This document shows, in pieces, positions 23,035 to 33,940 of a stretch of 64,000 bases of DNA. The stretch is from Halichoerus grypus (lineage: Eukaryota > Chordata > Mammalia > Carnivora > Phocidae). Position 1 is the first letter of the stretch. Every line of letters starts with the position of its first letter. Below the pieces are notes generated by a model that was not told the DNA's origin, searched no databases, and was given only the letters and a program-made list of their open reading frames with translations. Both the position numbers and the translations under genes were made by a program. The stretch covers positions 36,776,603-36,840,602 of the forward strand of contig NC_135715.1 of assembly GCF_964656455.1 (NCBI RefSeq). The letters are read 5' to 3'.

Positions 23035-23530
23035 TGCCATCATTCATTTTTTAATTTAGACTCTGCTTAAAGTGTTGGAGGTTGTAATCAATTACATTAA
23101 CACATGATGCAATTTGACTCATTTGAGCAATTTCAATCAGGATTTCATCCTCATCATAGTGCTGAGACTGCTGTATTGAAAGTAAATAATGACCTTTTGA
23201 TTGAAACAACGGGTGTTGTCTTTCATGATTCTTTCAGACCTTTTGGCAGTATTTGATGCAATTAATCATGACATTTCATTGGCTGGTTTATAGATCTTGG
23301 TAGGATTTTCTTAAATAAAAGTAAAACCAATTCAAAGTGTTATCTCTTAGTGATCTATTTAAATGTCTATTCTGTAAGGTAATTTGATCTCTACTATGGG
23401 GTATGACTGAGAGTGACTTTTTTTTCTGCTTTCCTGTTCATATTTTGTACAAATTCAGTTTCTTATAAACAATTGTTTGATAGCTTTGTGACTTTATAAG
23501 ATGTCTTTGGACAGTTTTTAACATCTCAGG
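23035..23530 (+). pseudogene. Fossil LINE reverse transcriptase (L2/CR1 type)
   Basis: Conceptual translation, allowing small frameshifts, follows the RT of the L2/CR1 group. Near 23067 come residues LKVLEVV. Then, from about 23108, DSFEQFQSGFHPHHSAETA and VLKVNNDLL follow. After a one-base shift near 23240, DLLAVFDAINHD matches RT motif A with its catalytic Asp. Downstream residues align more weakly with the region before the YADD box, which I cannot see intact. Several stops confirm a dead, ancient copy. Family assignment beyond L2/CR1 type is not possible by eye. Confidence 0.72.
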
Positions 23531-24185
23531 TTGAAAAATTAGAGAACTGTGTTTGTTCCCAAAAGACATTGTAATGTTGGCCCATTGTTATACTCCATTA
23601 CTGGGGTATCGATGCACAGAATTCTAGCTTCTAACTCTGTTATTTATAGGGGGAGTAAGCTTACACAGAATATACACACACTTAGATAAATACAAACAGA
23701 ATATGTTACTAAGCTAGGAAATACAAAATAGAGTAGCCTTCTCTAAATCAAACTATTTTCATGGGAGTCCCAGAGATAAAAGTGACCTAACTAATAGTAA
23801 GGTAGTTCTTAACATTATCTAAGACTTCACTCAGGAGCCTAACTATATTGATGTTAGAGTTGCAAATATGCAAAAAGTAGCTGGAAGCTACTTGATTATA
23901 GTTTAGCTAAGAGACACAGCTAAAATACAGACATTTTTATAATTCCCATCATGAGAAGATGGAAATTTAAATGAATGTTGTAGGATCACAAGTTTTCAAA
24001 TATAGAAAGTATGGTTTTGGAATAAAATGGTTAGCAGTAGGCCTGTAGATGATTCTCTCACTTCACTGGAGAAATCTGGTAAACAGTCTATGAGAAACAT
24101 TTTGTAAACATATTAAGGTATTTGCTGGTGGAAGAGCCCTTACCTGTGGAATGCCCTTGGCAGGGTGTACCCATTCAAACTGCTT
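23531..24185. other. Unique AT-rich stretch
   Basis: No gene recognised. The LINE relic just upstream may extend into its first 100 bases. Confidence 0.4.
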
Positions 24186-24202
24186 AACATAAGCATACCT
24201 AA

Positions 24203-24377
24203 GGGATGCCTAGGTGGCTCAGTTGATTAAGTGTCTGCCTTTGGCCCAGGTCATGATCCCAGGGTCTTTGCTCAACAGGGAGCCTGCTTCTTCCTCTACC
24301 TGCCGCTCCCCCTGCTTGTGCTCATGCTCTCTCCCTCTCTCTCTTGCTGACAAATAAATAAAATCTTTAAAAAACCA
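24203..24377 (+). mobile_element. CAN-SINE with internal deletion
   Basis: Head 'gggatgcctaggtggctcag' and tail 'gacaaataaataaaatcttt' are present, but the part between 'cccagggtc' and 'tttgctcaacagggag' lacks about 30 bp including the B-box region. Target-site duplication aacataagcatacctaa (24186-24202) and aacataaacatacctaa (24378-24394). Confidence 0.95.
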
Positions 24378-24394
24378 AACATAAACATACCTAA

Positions 24395-25103
24395 AATGTA
24401 TGGACTTATGAGCCTGGCTCCCTGGTAAAAGTCCTATATGCTATGTATATATCAGAGTATAAAATGGAGATTTCTCATGACTGAAATGGCTCCTCCTTTT
24501 TTTGGCGTAATCATTATAGCTGCAAATATTATTTAGAGACTTCATTTGCTACTCTGAACCAAAACACACTCTTATGTAGCAAAAGAAGACACAGCTGCAA
24601 TGGCATTCCCAGACTTCTCTCTGCTAATCCTATATCATGATTATTTCTATACTTGATATTTTTTCATAAAGCTCAATCTCTGATTGTGTGTCTGATCTGA
24701 CACTTGTCTAAAACTTCACTCATCAGTTGTTGCTGCTCTTAAAACCTACACTTGAAGGTACTACCTATCATTCACTCAATTATATAAGTAGAAGCCCGGA
24801 AGTAATCTAGAGCAGAGTTTCCCATTGTAGTGCGCCCTGAACTGGCTACAGATGTGCCTGGATATTGATCACTTCTGCCTTATTGTCAGATGATTGTCTC
24901 TTGTGAAGGCTAAGCTTTTTATCCCAATGTGTTATAAAATACAATTGTTTTGTGTTGCATGATGTTAAAAAGGCTTAGAATCCTTTTATACCCTACTTTC
25001 TGATACCATAAGGAATCATTCAATTTGGTCAAATCAATATCTGAAATACTTCTCAAAACTAATTCCTATTTCCTATCATTCCCCTCTTCCCAACTGTTTT
25101 GTT
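24395..25103. other. Unique stretch
   Basis: No gene or recognised mobile element. Confidence 0.4.
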
Positions 25104-25119
25104 AAGAACTTTTTCATTT

Positions 25120-25301
25120 TTTTTTTTTTAAGATTTTATTTATTTATTTGAGAGAGAGAGAGAGAGCCCAGGGGAGAGTGGAAGGGAGAAGCGGACTCCC
25201 CACTGAGCAGGTAGCCCGATGCGGGACTTGATCCCAGGACCCTGAGATCATGACCCTGAGCCAAAGGCGGACGCTAACTGACGGAGCCACCCAGGCACCT
25301 C
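25120..25301 (-). mobile_element. CAN-SINE, full length (antisense)
   Basis: T-run, 'aagattttatttatttattt', (GA)n, 'ccgatgcgggacttgatcc' and terminal 'gagccacccaggcacc'. Perfect 16-bp target-site duplication aagaactttttcattt at 25104-25119 and 25302-25317. Confidence 0.96.
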
Positions 25302-25317
25302 AAGAACTTTTTCATTT

Positions 25318-27535
25318 CTACCCTGGATTCCAGCCAGAGTCCCTTAATTAGCCTTGATGAATCTAGTATACTTCCAAACCCAATCCAGTCTTCATAGTGT
25401 TGCCAAAGAGTTCTTTACCCTAGCATTCCATTTCTTTATTTAAAAATATCCCAAAGATTGTTATCAAACTTGGTCGGGTATAAAAACTATAATGTTATGG
25501 CACCTGGTTGTAGCTGCAGTCTGACCCCAATACCCAAATATTCTATCACTATTTGGTACATAACTCTTCTCTTCAAGGAAGACTTCACTTACTTCCCCAA
25601 ATTGAGAGAAGCACCATACATCAGTATATAATACCTATTACAATAATATTCATTTTGTAATATTTCTTTATATTTGCCCGTGATCCAAGTATATGGTGAT
25701 CTTCCCCAAAACTGTGAACCTGTATGAATAAATGATTGCATGAGCGTTAAAATGGTCTTTTATTTATAAATTAGTAAATTCTGTCAATGTTTAAATATAT
25801 AGACCATTTGTTTTAGTATCAGTTTATTTTCTACCATTTGGCCATGCCATCAGCTACATCATTTTATTCTCCTACCAGCAATGCCAGTACGTGCTCATTT
25901 CTCTTAACACCTGTCAACTTTCATTTTCTTTTTTGTTTGTTTTCGCTTTACACACCGCTGTAGAAATTACCGGATTCTTAAGCAAACAAACGTAACTTGG
26001 AAAGTAAGATTTTAGTGTGAAATTTGAACTTGGAAACAGATGAGGTTTTGCTAGAAAGGAGTAAAATCAATAGAGCTCGTGTTAGAGAACTCATCTAGGA
26101 AGAGGGAGAACATAGGCATGGCATGGAAAAATGGGTAGTCTTTGGGCAGAACTAAAGCACAAGGGCATTTTGGCTAGGAGGAACAGAGTACAGAAACATA
26201 CAGAAACAAGAATTAAAATGAGATTTATTTTAAAAAGTAAAATGACAGGCTTTAGGGCATTTTGCCTATCTAATAGAAATAAAGATCATTTATTTTCATA
26301 TGCCAATTTCTGTCACAGAGGGTCCGTTTTGTTTTCTTACTATGCATAATTAATACATTATACCTATGCTCATTTATTAAAGTCCTTCATCTTCTAATTC
26401 CAATCCATGTGAGATTTAAATCTCTGTCTCATTTAATTTTAGTTCCATAAAATAGAATTGTTTTTTCTCACATTTAAATGAACCTAAATATCGTAAAGTT
26501 TAGTCAGTTTTTGTTGTTATTTAAAAATAGCAAATGCTCATTATAAGAAATTAGGGAAATGTAAACAATAAGAAAAAAAGAAATCACATATAACCTCTTC
26601 ACCCTGAAGTGTTCACTGCTAGCAATTAATGTAGTTCCTTTCAGCCTTCTTAAATAATTTTTTAAATCAATAGATAAAATGTTTCAGAGTACATTTGAGC
26701 TTCTAGGGAAACTCATTATTTAATTTTATAAGCAGTCAATCTTAGGTATAAAAATCCATTAAGAAAGGAGGTAATTCTATTGACATTTCTGTGATAAATA
26801 AGTAAGTAGTGTAACTCATCTTCTTTAGAAATTGTGAATAAGAGAAAGCTGGAAGTCTGCAAAAGATTTTTTCCATGTCTGTAGAAGATTTGCCATTGTA
26901 AAGTTTTTAGTAATTAAAATTATCTTTATAAAACTGTACTAATATCTTAATGTTATATTTTAGCTATATTCCATATAGGATATAGTTATATTCTAAAACC
27001 TTGAGGGAATTAGATTATACAAAATATAAATAATTTCAGATAAAAGTTGAGCCAGAACTTATGTAGTGTCACTGAATTTTATTTTGAAATAAGAATCTAT
27101 TAATTCTGAGAGAATTCCTAAATTTGAGATTTTCATATTCAAATTCTGATTAAACTAGTATTTGCCATGGAAACAGTTGTTCAGGCTTAAAGGTGAGAAT
27201 TTATCAGTAGCCTTTTGACATTTTAACAACTTAATTCTTAAATACCTAATATGTGAACCAAATCATTCTCTACAAACATCTAGAATCAGAGTTTATTTGG
27301 CTCAGTCTTTTCACTTTTGAGTCTTCTGAATAACCCCTGGGTTTATGTTTCTTTTTATCATCTCATGCTACCTTGGGCAACTCATTTCAACTCTTTGAAA
27401 TTTAGTATACTTATCTATAAAATGGAAACATTTGTTCAATTAATGCAACAATCAAATCAGTTCAAGAATATAAAGCTCCCCCACTAGGATAATGCATACT
27501 AAGGGTAGAAATGTATTAAATATATGTTTTTCTTT
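25318..27535. other. 2.2 kb of unique AT-rich DNA
   Basis: No mobile element or gene recognised. The longest ORF (72 codons at 26131-26349) shows no domain. Confidence 0.4.
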
Positions 27536-27714
27536 TTTTAAAAGATTTTATTTTTATTTGAGAGAGAGAGAGAGAGAAAGAGCATGGGCGGAGAGAAGGA
27601 GAAGCAGATTCCCCGCTGAGCAGGGAACCCTATGCAGGACTCGATTCCAGGACATTGAGATCATGACTTGAGCCGAAGGCTGATGTTTAACCGACTGAGC
27701 CACCCAGGTGCCCC
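27536..27714 (-). mobile_element. CAN-SINE, full length (antisense)
   Basis: From 'aaaagattttatttttattt' through (GA)n to 'gagccacccaggtgcccc'. The flanks are both T-rich ('tatatgtttttc' and 'tataatttttttc'), compatible with an imperfect duplication. Confidence 0.93.
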
Positions 27715-29996
27715 TATAATTTTTTTCTAAAATATTCATTACAATCACACTTTATCAAACCCTTAAAGAAGGAGCTAGAAAGTTTTAAAGCTGTTTTGGA
27801 CATGGAGTCTCTAGGAACAGATATTAGAGGGGCTAGAGATAATTAAACTCAAGCAGCGGGCTCAAGTTCACAATGTCAGAAGAGTAATGTTCATAGTGCC
27901 TGTTGTGGAGTCAGGAAGTCCACCAAATCTGAAGGAAACTTTGAAATGGATCACATTCTGGGAAGGTTTTGAATCTAAGGAAATCACAGTAGATTTTGCT
28001 TAATTGACTATCTCACCACAGAAAAAACCAGTAGTGTCTGTGGCTGTTTTTTTTTATGGATGGACTACAACATCACATGAAGGGATGAAATAACTCAAGC
28101 AAAAGGATCCTGGGAGGCAGCAAGAGAGACTCTACTGAAACTATATTCTTGAAGGTATTACTGCCTTTCAAGGTTGTAGTTTTTTGAGTTTCCTTCTTCT
28201 TTTGTGACCATTGCTATCTTTTTCACTGAATTCTCATCTTCTAGGTCACACCAAAATGGATACCTTTTTGTTTCCTCCTGTTTGACTGGATCTCCTATCT
28301 TTGTGTTGCCCCAAAGTGATATAAATCAACACTGTCTTCAAATGAACATTAAAATTTCTAAACCTAAATATTCTATTTTGTTTAATAATATATTTGAAAA
28401 ATCAGTAATTCTAATTACTATAGCATAACTACTCAGAAATTAAAATATGTTAATCACTAACATATACATTGACATGTAGGCATATCTGTTTACCTGTCTG
28501 TCAAGAGACATTTTTGAGGTTGAGATATCCACTGTGTGTTTGTTTTTTCCTTTTCATACTGAACACTTTTTTTTTCTTAGAAAATGAACCTGTGTACAAA
28601 ATTCCAACTTGATTGTGAAGTGACCAGATAGGGGGAATAATTGTTAAAATAATAATCAATAAAATAATAATTAAAGAAACAATGGAACAAAGGAAATTAT
28701 CTCCAGAGATTTTTTTTGTTTTTTTTTTTTTTACAGGAAAACAAGTAACATAGAGCATTAAAAGACTAATCAACAATTAAGAATAAGCTATCTTTTGGGT
28801 GTTACCTTTGTTCTAGTGAAATAAAATATTCACTCTCTTAACTACCATGGGATGAGGAACATACAATTACTACAAAATAATCTTTTTCTCATTGTTTTTC
28901 TCTAGAAACCCATCTTTTAACATTCCCTTTTTTCCTCAGTATCAATCTATTTTTCAATTGCAATGTAACAGCTTCCTTGAACCACTCATTTGGCCCACCA
29001 TATGCTGATTTTCATTGTCAGTTTGTTTTAATTCATTTTGTTTAATCCTACTTGTTTATAGATAGAAAGTATATCTTAAGTGTTTGGTAACTAAGAGATG
29101 CAGATGGTTTTGTTTTATAAACTAAATACCAAGGGAAAGGGTACAGTAATATATGGAAAGGGTATATTTAGTTAGTGCCAATTCTATGAGCCAGAAGGAA
29201 TTTTATTTAGAAGGAAAATTATGGATTGTTTTAATAATGCAATTATTTCTCTTCACTTACATTTTGAAAAACATTATTATTACATAGAATCAAATATTAT
29301 TTTACCAAAGTTATAGCTATATGTAATATTTATAATGTAGTTAACATAGTTATGATGTAATGTGTTGATTTTACAATGACTGATGTTATTCGATTATCCA
29401 AACTTGTTTATAAAGTGATCCTATAAGCAAGTTCAAATTTAACTTCAAAGCAAACAAATGGCTGACTCATAGAGTGAAACATCCTCCAATTAACACCTAG
29501 GACAGGTGAAATAATACCAGTGACTATGACCAATAAGCTATCACAGAACCTCCTATTGGCAGAAGATACTGAAAAAACAACTAATTCACACTTTGACCAT
29601 GAGAAGTGTAATAGTGGTTTTTTTTAAAGGTTTTGTCACAAAAAGCAACTTTATGTTTTCCTAAGAATATAGTGTTTCTCTTTTTGACAGTATCTTAGCA
29701 TCATATTTTTATGATTGATTAAAAGAGTTTAAGTTAAGGTATAAGTAGACCATGTAATTTAAATTAAATTTTCCAAAAGTCTTTACACAATGTTATATTA
29801 TTTCCATTGTTTAGAATTAAATATTTAAATAATTTGGTTTTTATTTCAACATAACTCAATACTTTAGAAGAAATTTTAAAACACACTTTACAGAGATACA
29901 GGTAATACTTTCAAGAAGATATTGTCTTTAGTTCTTTGACAAAAATAGCTAGTTTAGATAAAACCATTTATAGTAAGACCAAAATCAAATAAATAA
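27715..29996. other. Unique AT-rich stretch
   Basis: No gene or mobile element recognised. T-rich runs lie near 28569-28577 and 28709-28732. Confidence 0.4.
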
Positions 29997-30039
29997 CAAT
30001 AAAAACTTGTTTAACTAGGCATCCATCCTCAGTGAACAA
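29997..30039 (+). repeat. 43-bp perfect direct repeat, copy 1
   Basis: Starts caataaaaacttgtttaac and ends cctcagtgaacaa. Identical over 43 bp to 32787-32829 in the same orientation, 2.79 kb away; outside these limits the flanks differ. Not part of any repeat family I recognise. Confidence 0.97.
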
Positions 30040-30208
30040 ATATCAAATCAAAGTTTTTATTTAAATATGCCCAGTTAGTTTAACTGTATTTTATAAGCCA
30101 CAAAATACACCCTTTTGTGCCTTGTTTTACAGGTAGAGAACTTAAAATATATGCCTTCTAATAGAGAGTCAGTACCATAACACTAAATGTATTAACTGGT
30201 CTTCAAAT

Positions 30209-30210
<2 letters not shown>
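30040..30210. other. Unique AT-rich DNA
   Basis: Nothing recognised. Confidence 0.4.
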
Positions 30211-30242
<32 letters not shown>

Positions 30243-30250
30243 GATATATA
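30211..30250 (+). repeat. (TA)n microsatellite
   Basis: About 20 TA units with 'tatacata' at the left and one 'taga' interruption at the right. Confidence 0.93.
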
Positions 30251-31640
30251 AAATTATTATGTGTATAATAATTAATAGATAATTATTAACTGTCTTAACT
30301 GTCCTATTTTAACTATCAAATATGTAGTGACAGTATAATGTCCTTAGTGAATTACAGTCTACAGAAATTTTGTCCATTTTATTATTGTGTTTCATGCATG
30401 AAAAACTCAAAAGTATTAAAGAAATCCATCTTAATACATAATACTTTTTTAAAAAACAAAAGCAGTACATACACATATATAGTACTGGCTAAATTATTTG
30501 GAAGACTTAGTTTTAGGGTTAATTTATGATAGAGATTTCAATTTTCTTTTGAAAAATTGTAATAATGATGGGATTTCAAAGTACGATTTATCCACAAAGA
30601 TTGTCTCTCACTCAACTACATAGGTCAATAAAAGTTCATGTTAATCTTACCTAAGGAAAATTATATATTATTTTTACCTCAGAAATATGTTAAGTAATGC
30701 TTTTGAATAAGCTGAGAGATAGTATACATATTAGGAAACAAGTATGCATCTTTATTATTCACATCTATGGGGTTTTCTGCCATCACAGAATTCCCCAGAA
30801 GATGTCAATACAATGTAAGAAATTACATTCCAAATGGAAAACTAAACTAAATCAATGAAAGTCTGTGGGGACATCAAGGGTATAGTTGCAATATCAATAC
30901 CAAATGACATGATCCCAGTGAATACCTGCAGAGGAACTTTGTTAGGTCAAAAAATAATTTTTAAAAGTTAGTTTATATTAAAAGATATATTGGCAACAAT
31001 TAACATCACCATTTAACTGAAAAATACACTGTATACACAGTGCTATTAAAACGATCCATAATTTTCCTTCTAAATATACCAATGACTTTAAAATTGTCAA
31101 AATAAGAGAATTGCTGGGAAAATTACTTTAAAAAAAGATGATTGAAGATAATTTCTATTTCTGAAAGTGAACAATTTTAATTTTCTTTGAGCATATATAC
31201 ATATATATGTTTGCATTTTTTTTAAGAAACCAAAGCTTCATTTTACAAACAGAAAGAGCTGTGGTGGTTCAATCTGGCAATTTATGCAGCCACGTAGTGA
31301 CCTCATAAGGACATTTCTAAAGGTCCTGGTCCCAGGGAGAACTTTATATCTGTCCAATACTTGGTGTCCCCTGCTTTTCAAAATTCCTTTCTTTACCATA
31401 CTAACTTATTTACCAAATCGTAAATTAATTATGGCAGAAAGAATGCAACTCAGAATATTTTTTCTGTAAAGAAATCCATGCTATAAAGTTCCTAGCCAAT
31501 GACAAGGTTAGAACTAGAAGACAGCCTAAAATACAAGCAAGGGAAAGAAATATTAGAAAGATACATATTTCTCTTAGCTATGCACTTATGAGAAGTTCCA
31601 AATAGGCTTATAACTCTCTGAATAAAACCAAGACTAGATG
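30251..31640. other. Unique AT-rich stretch
   Basis: No gene or mobile element recognised. Confidence 0.4.
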
Positions 31641-31641
31641 G

Positions 31642-31684
<43 letters not shown>

Positions 31685-31695
31685 TGTGTGTGTGT
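31641..31695 (+). repeat. (TG)n microsatellite
   Basis: About 27 units with one 'ttt' interruption at 31681-31683. Explains the Thr/His repeat in the minus-strand ORF 31492-31785. Confidence 0.97.
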
Positions 31696-31696
31696 A

Positions 31697-32786
31697 CACC
31701 TCTCTCTGGAAGGCAGCCAGTTGAAGTAAAGTTTCTCAAATAGATCTCCGGTGTACGCTACATTTGAGAAATGGGGGCATGCCATGTGTTATTTACTGCC
31801 CTTTGTAAATGGCTTAGTTTACGTGTTGCGTTTGTATGTTTGTATATATAATAAAAAATAATTTTTACCATAAAACATAATTGTTACTCAATAATTCATA
31901 TCTTAGTTAGGTTTCTGGTTATGTGTGAGATAAAGATTACATTTCTGAGTTATAGATGCTGTAGAACTGCCAAAATGTGCTCACATAGTATAAAGCATGT
32001 GATGAACACTCACAAATTTTTCTTGTACAACTTAATAGTAAATGTGATTAAGTACTGCTGAGACAAAAATCATCAACATAGGACATTTGTTCAGTGAAAA
32101 ATGTGTAAATATTTTGATTGCTTATTAACGACGTTGGCAAAATTATAAAATCACAAAGTATGAAGAATCTGACTTGGAAAAAGTCGAGTTTACAGTGATA
32201 AAATTTCTCCTCAAAATACACATTTTCCAATCTTCCATTTCTTTCACTGTTAATCAGGATCTTGGTTAATAGTTTAATTGTATGGATCTACTATGTTTGC
32301 TGTATGCTCAGAATTTCAACAAGAGCTGACCCATACTGAACAACACCAATATTTATTGAATGCAGTATTGAATTGCTGTGTCATCATCAACCATTAGATA
32401 CATTTGAGGACTTTATTATTAGATGTTTCTTACCTATTTATAATAAAAATACCAATGTAATATATTGATTTTGATGATCTTAACATATTTTATTCACTAA
32501 TTGTGAACATTTTACACTTTGAATTTGAGAATAATTATTTGATAGAAATCTGGTGTTTCCTATAATGTATGCTGATGTGAGGTAAGAATGAACATTTAGA
32601 GGCTGAATTTTACAGTGTAATATCCTTTCATCTTATGTCCCTTTAGATTCTGAGATGACCTGATCTTCCAGACTCATTTTGAGAAACACCTTTTTTGATA
32701 TCAAATATATGTGATGATAAACACACTGAAGCAAGGTTTTTCAACACACTGCAAGATCAGATAATGTATGGTCAGTTGACGCATCC
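31697..32786. other. Unique AT-rich stretch
   Basis: No gene or mobile element recognised. Confidence 0.4.
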
Positions 32787-32829
32787 CAATAAAAACTTGT
32801 TTAACTAGGCATCCATCCTCAGTGAACAA
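32787..32829 (+). repeat. 43-bp perfect direct repeat, copy 2
   Basis: Identical to 29997-30039. Left flank is 'gttgacgcatcc', right flank 'tatgttcatag'; neither resembles copy 1 flanks beyond the shared block. Confidence 0.97.
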
Positions 32830-33691
32830 TATGTTCATAGAAACAATGAAATATGTTTATAAATAATAAAATAACTACATATTCTCAGAGCAGTTCAATG
32901 TATTCATTGATATTTATTATTTCAAATATATCACAATTTGTTACCATCACATCCTTGTGTATAGAAATTCACTAAAATAAATAATTAAAAAAAATTAAAA
33001 CTGGCAAATATCAAATTAATGAAAAAAACAAAACTAATTAAATAGTAATACCCCTATAATAGTTTACTTATGAGAGAGTATATTTGTTATGATGTCCAAT
33101 GTTTACCATATCTTTTTCCTTCATCTAGTTCTTGGGCAGATTTTGATATCAAATATATATTTATTAATTTTCTAACATACCTGGTCCCATAAAATAATTT
33201 CAGAAAATTTATATTGACAGGGATAAAATACAACCAAAGATATTAAAGAGAAGACAATCAGTGTTTACTGGAATTTTATTTTTCATATGGCAATATATAC
33301 ATATTGTTTTATTTAATTATCAAAAGGGAAAAAAGTAATGATGTACATATTCCATTTTATGGAAAATGAAAAGAATCATATGGGGTTAAGAAACATGCTC
33401 AAAAATAAAACTTCATAGGCCATTCACATTCAAATGCATAGTTCTATAATGTGAAATCTCATGGTCTTATCACTGTATCATAAACCATACAAAAAGAATA
33501 AAGATAATAGAATAAAGAATAAAGGTAAAAATCAAATAATGAAAAGGTAGGGAGAGAAAGAAATGCTGCTGAGAGACCCATTAATTATAAAAATGCAAAT
33601 TTTAGGTCTGAGTATCTGAGAATCTAAAACTAGTATCTACCAGAATTGGGTGCAATAGTTAACATTTTAGATAATCTCTAGGTTTAGTTAA
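32830..33691. other. Unique AT-rich stretch
   Basis: No gene or mobile element recognised. Confidence 0.4.
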
Positions 33692-33707
33692 TATACATCT
33701 TCCTTTT

Positions 33708-33902
33708 TTTTTAATATATTTTATTTATTTATTTGACAGAGAGAGAGATATCGAGAGAGGGAACACAAGCAGGGGCAGAGGGAGAGAGAGAAGCAGGCTT
33801 CCTGCTGAGCAGGGAGCCCGACATGGGGCTCGATGCCAGGACCCTGGGATCATGACCTGAGCCGAAGGCAGACGCTTAACGACTGAGCCACCCAGGCGCC
33901 CC
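33708..33902 (-). mobile_element. CAN-SINE, full length (antisense)
   Basis: Complete antisense copy ending 'gagccacccaggcgcccc'. Perfect 16-bp target-site duplication tatacatcttcctttt at 33692-33707 and 33903-33918. It lies only about 40 bp from the truncated 3' edge of the L1 composite. Confidence 0.96.
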
Positions 33903-33940
33903 TATACATCTTCCTTTTGAACATTCATTTTCTCAATTAA

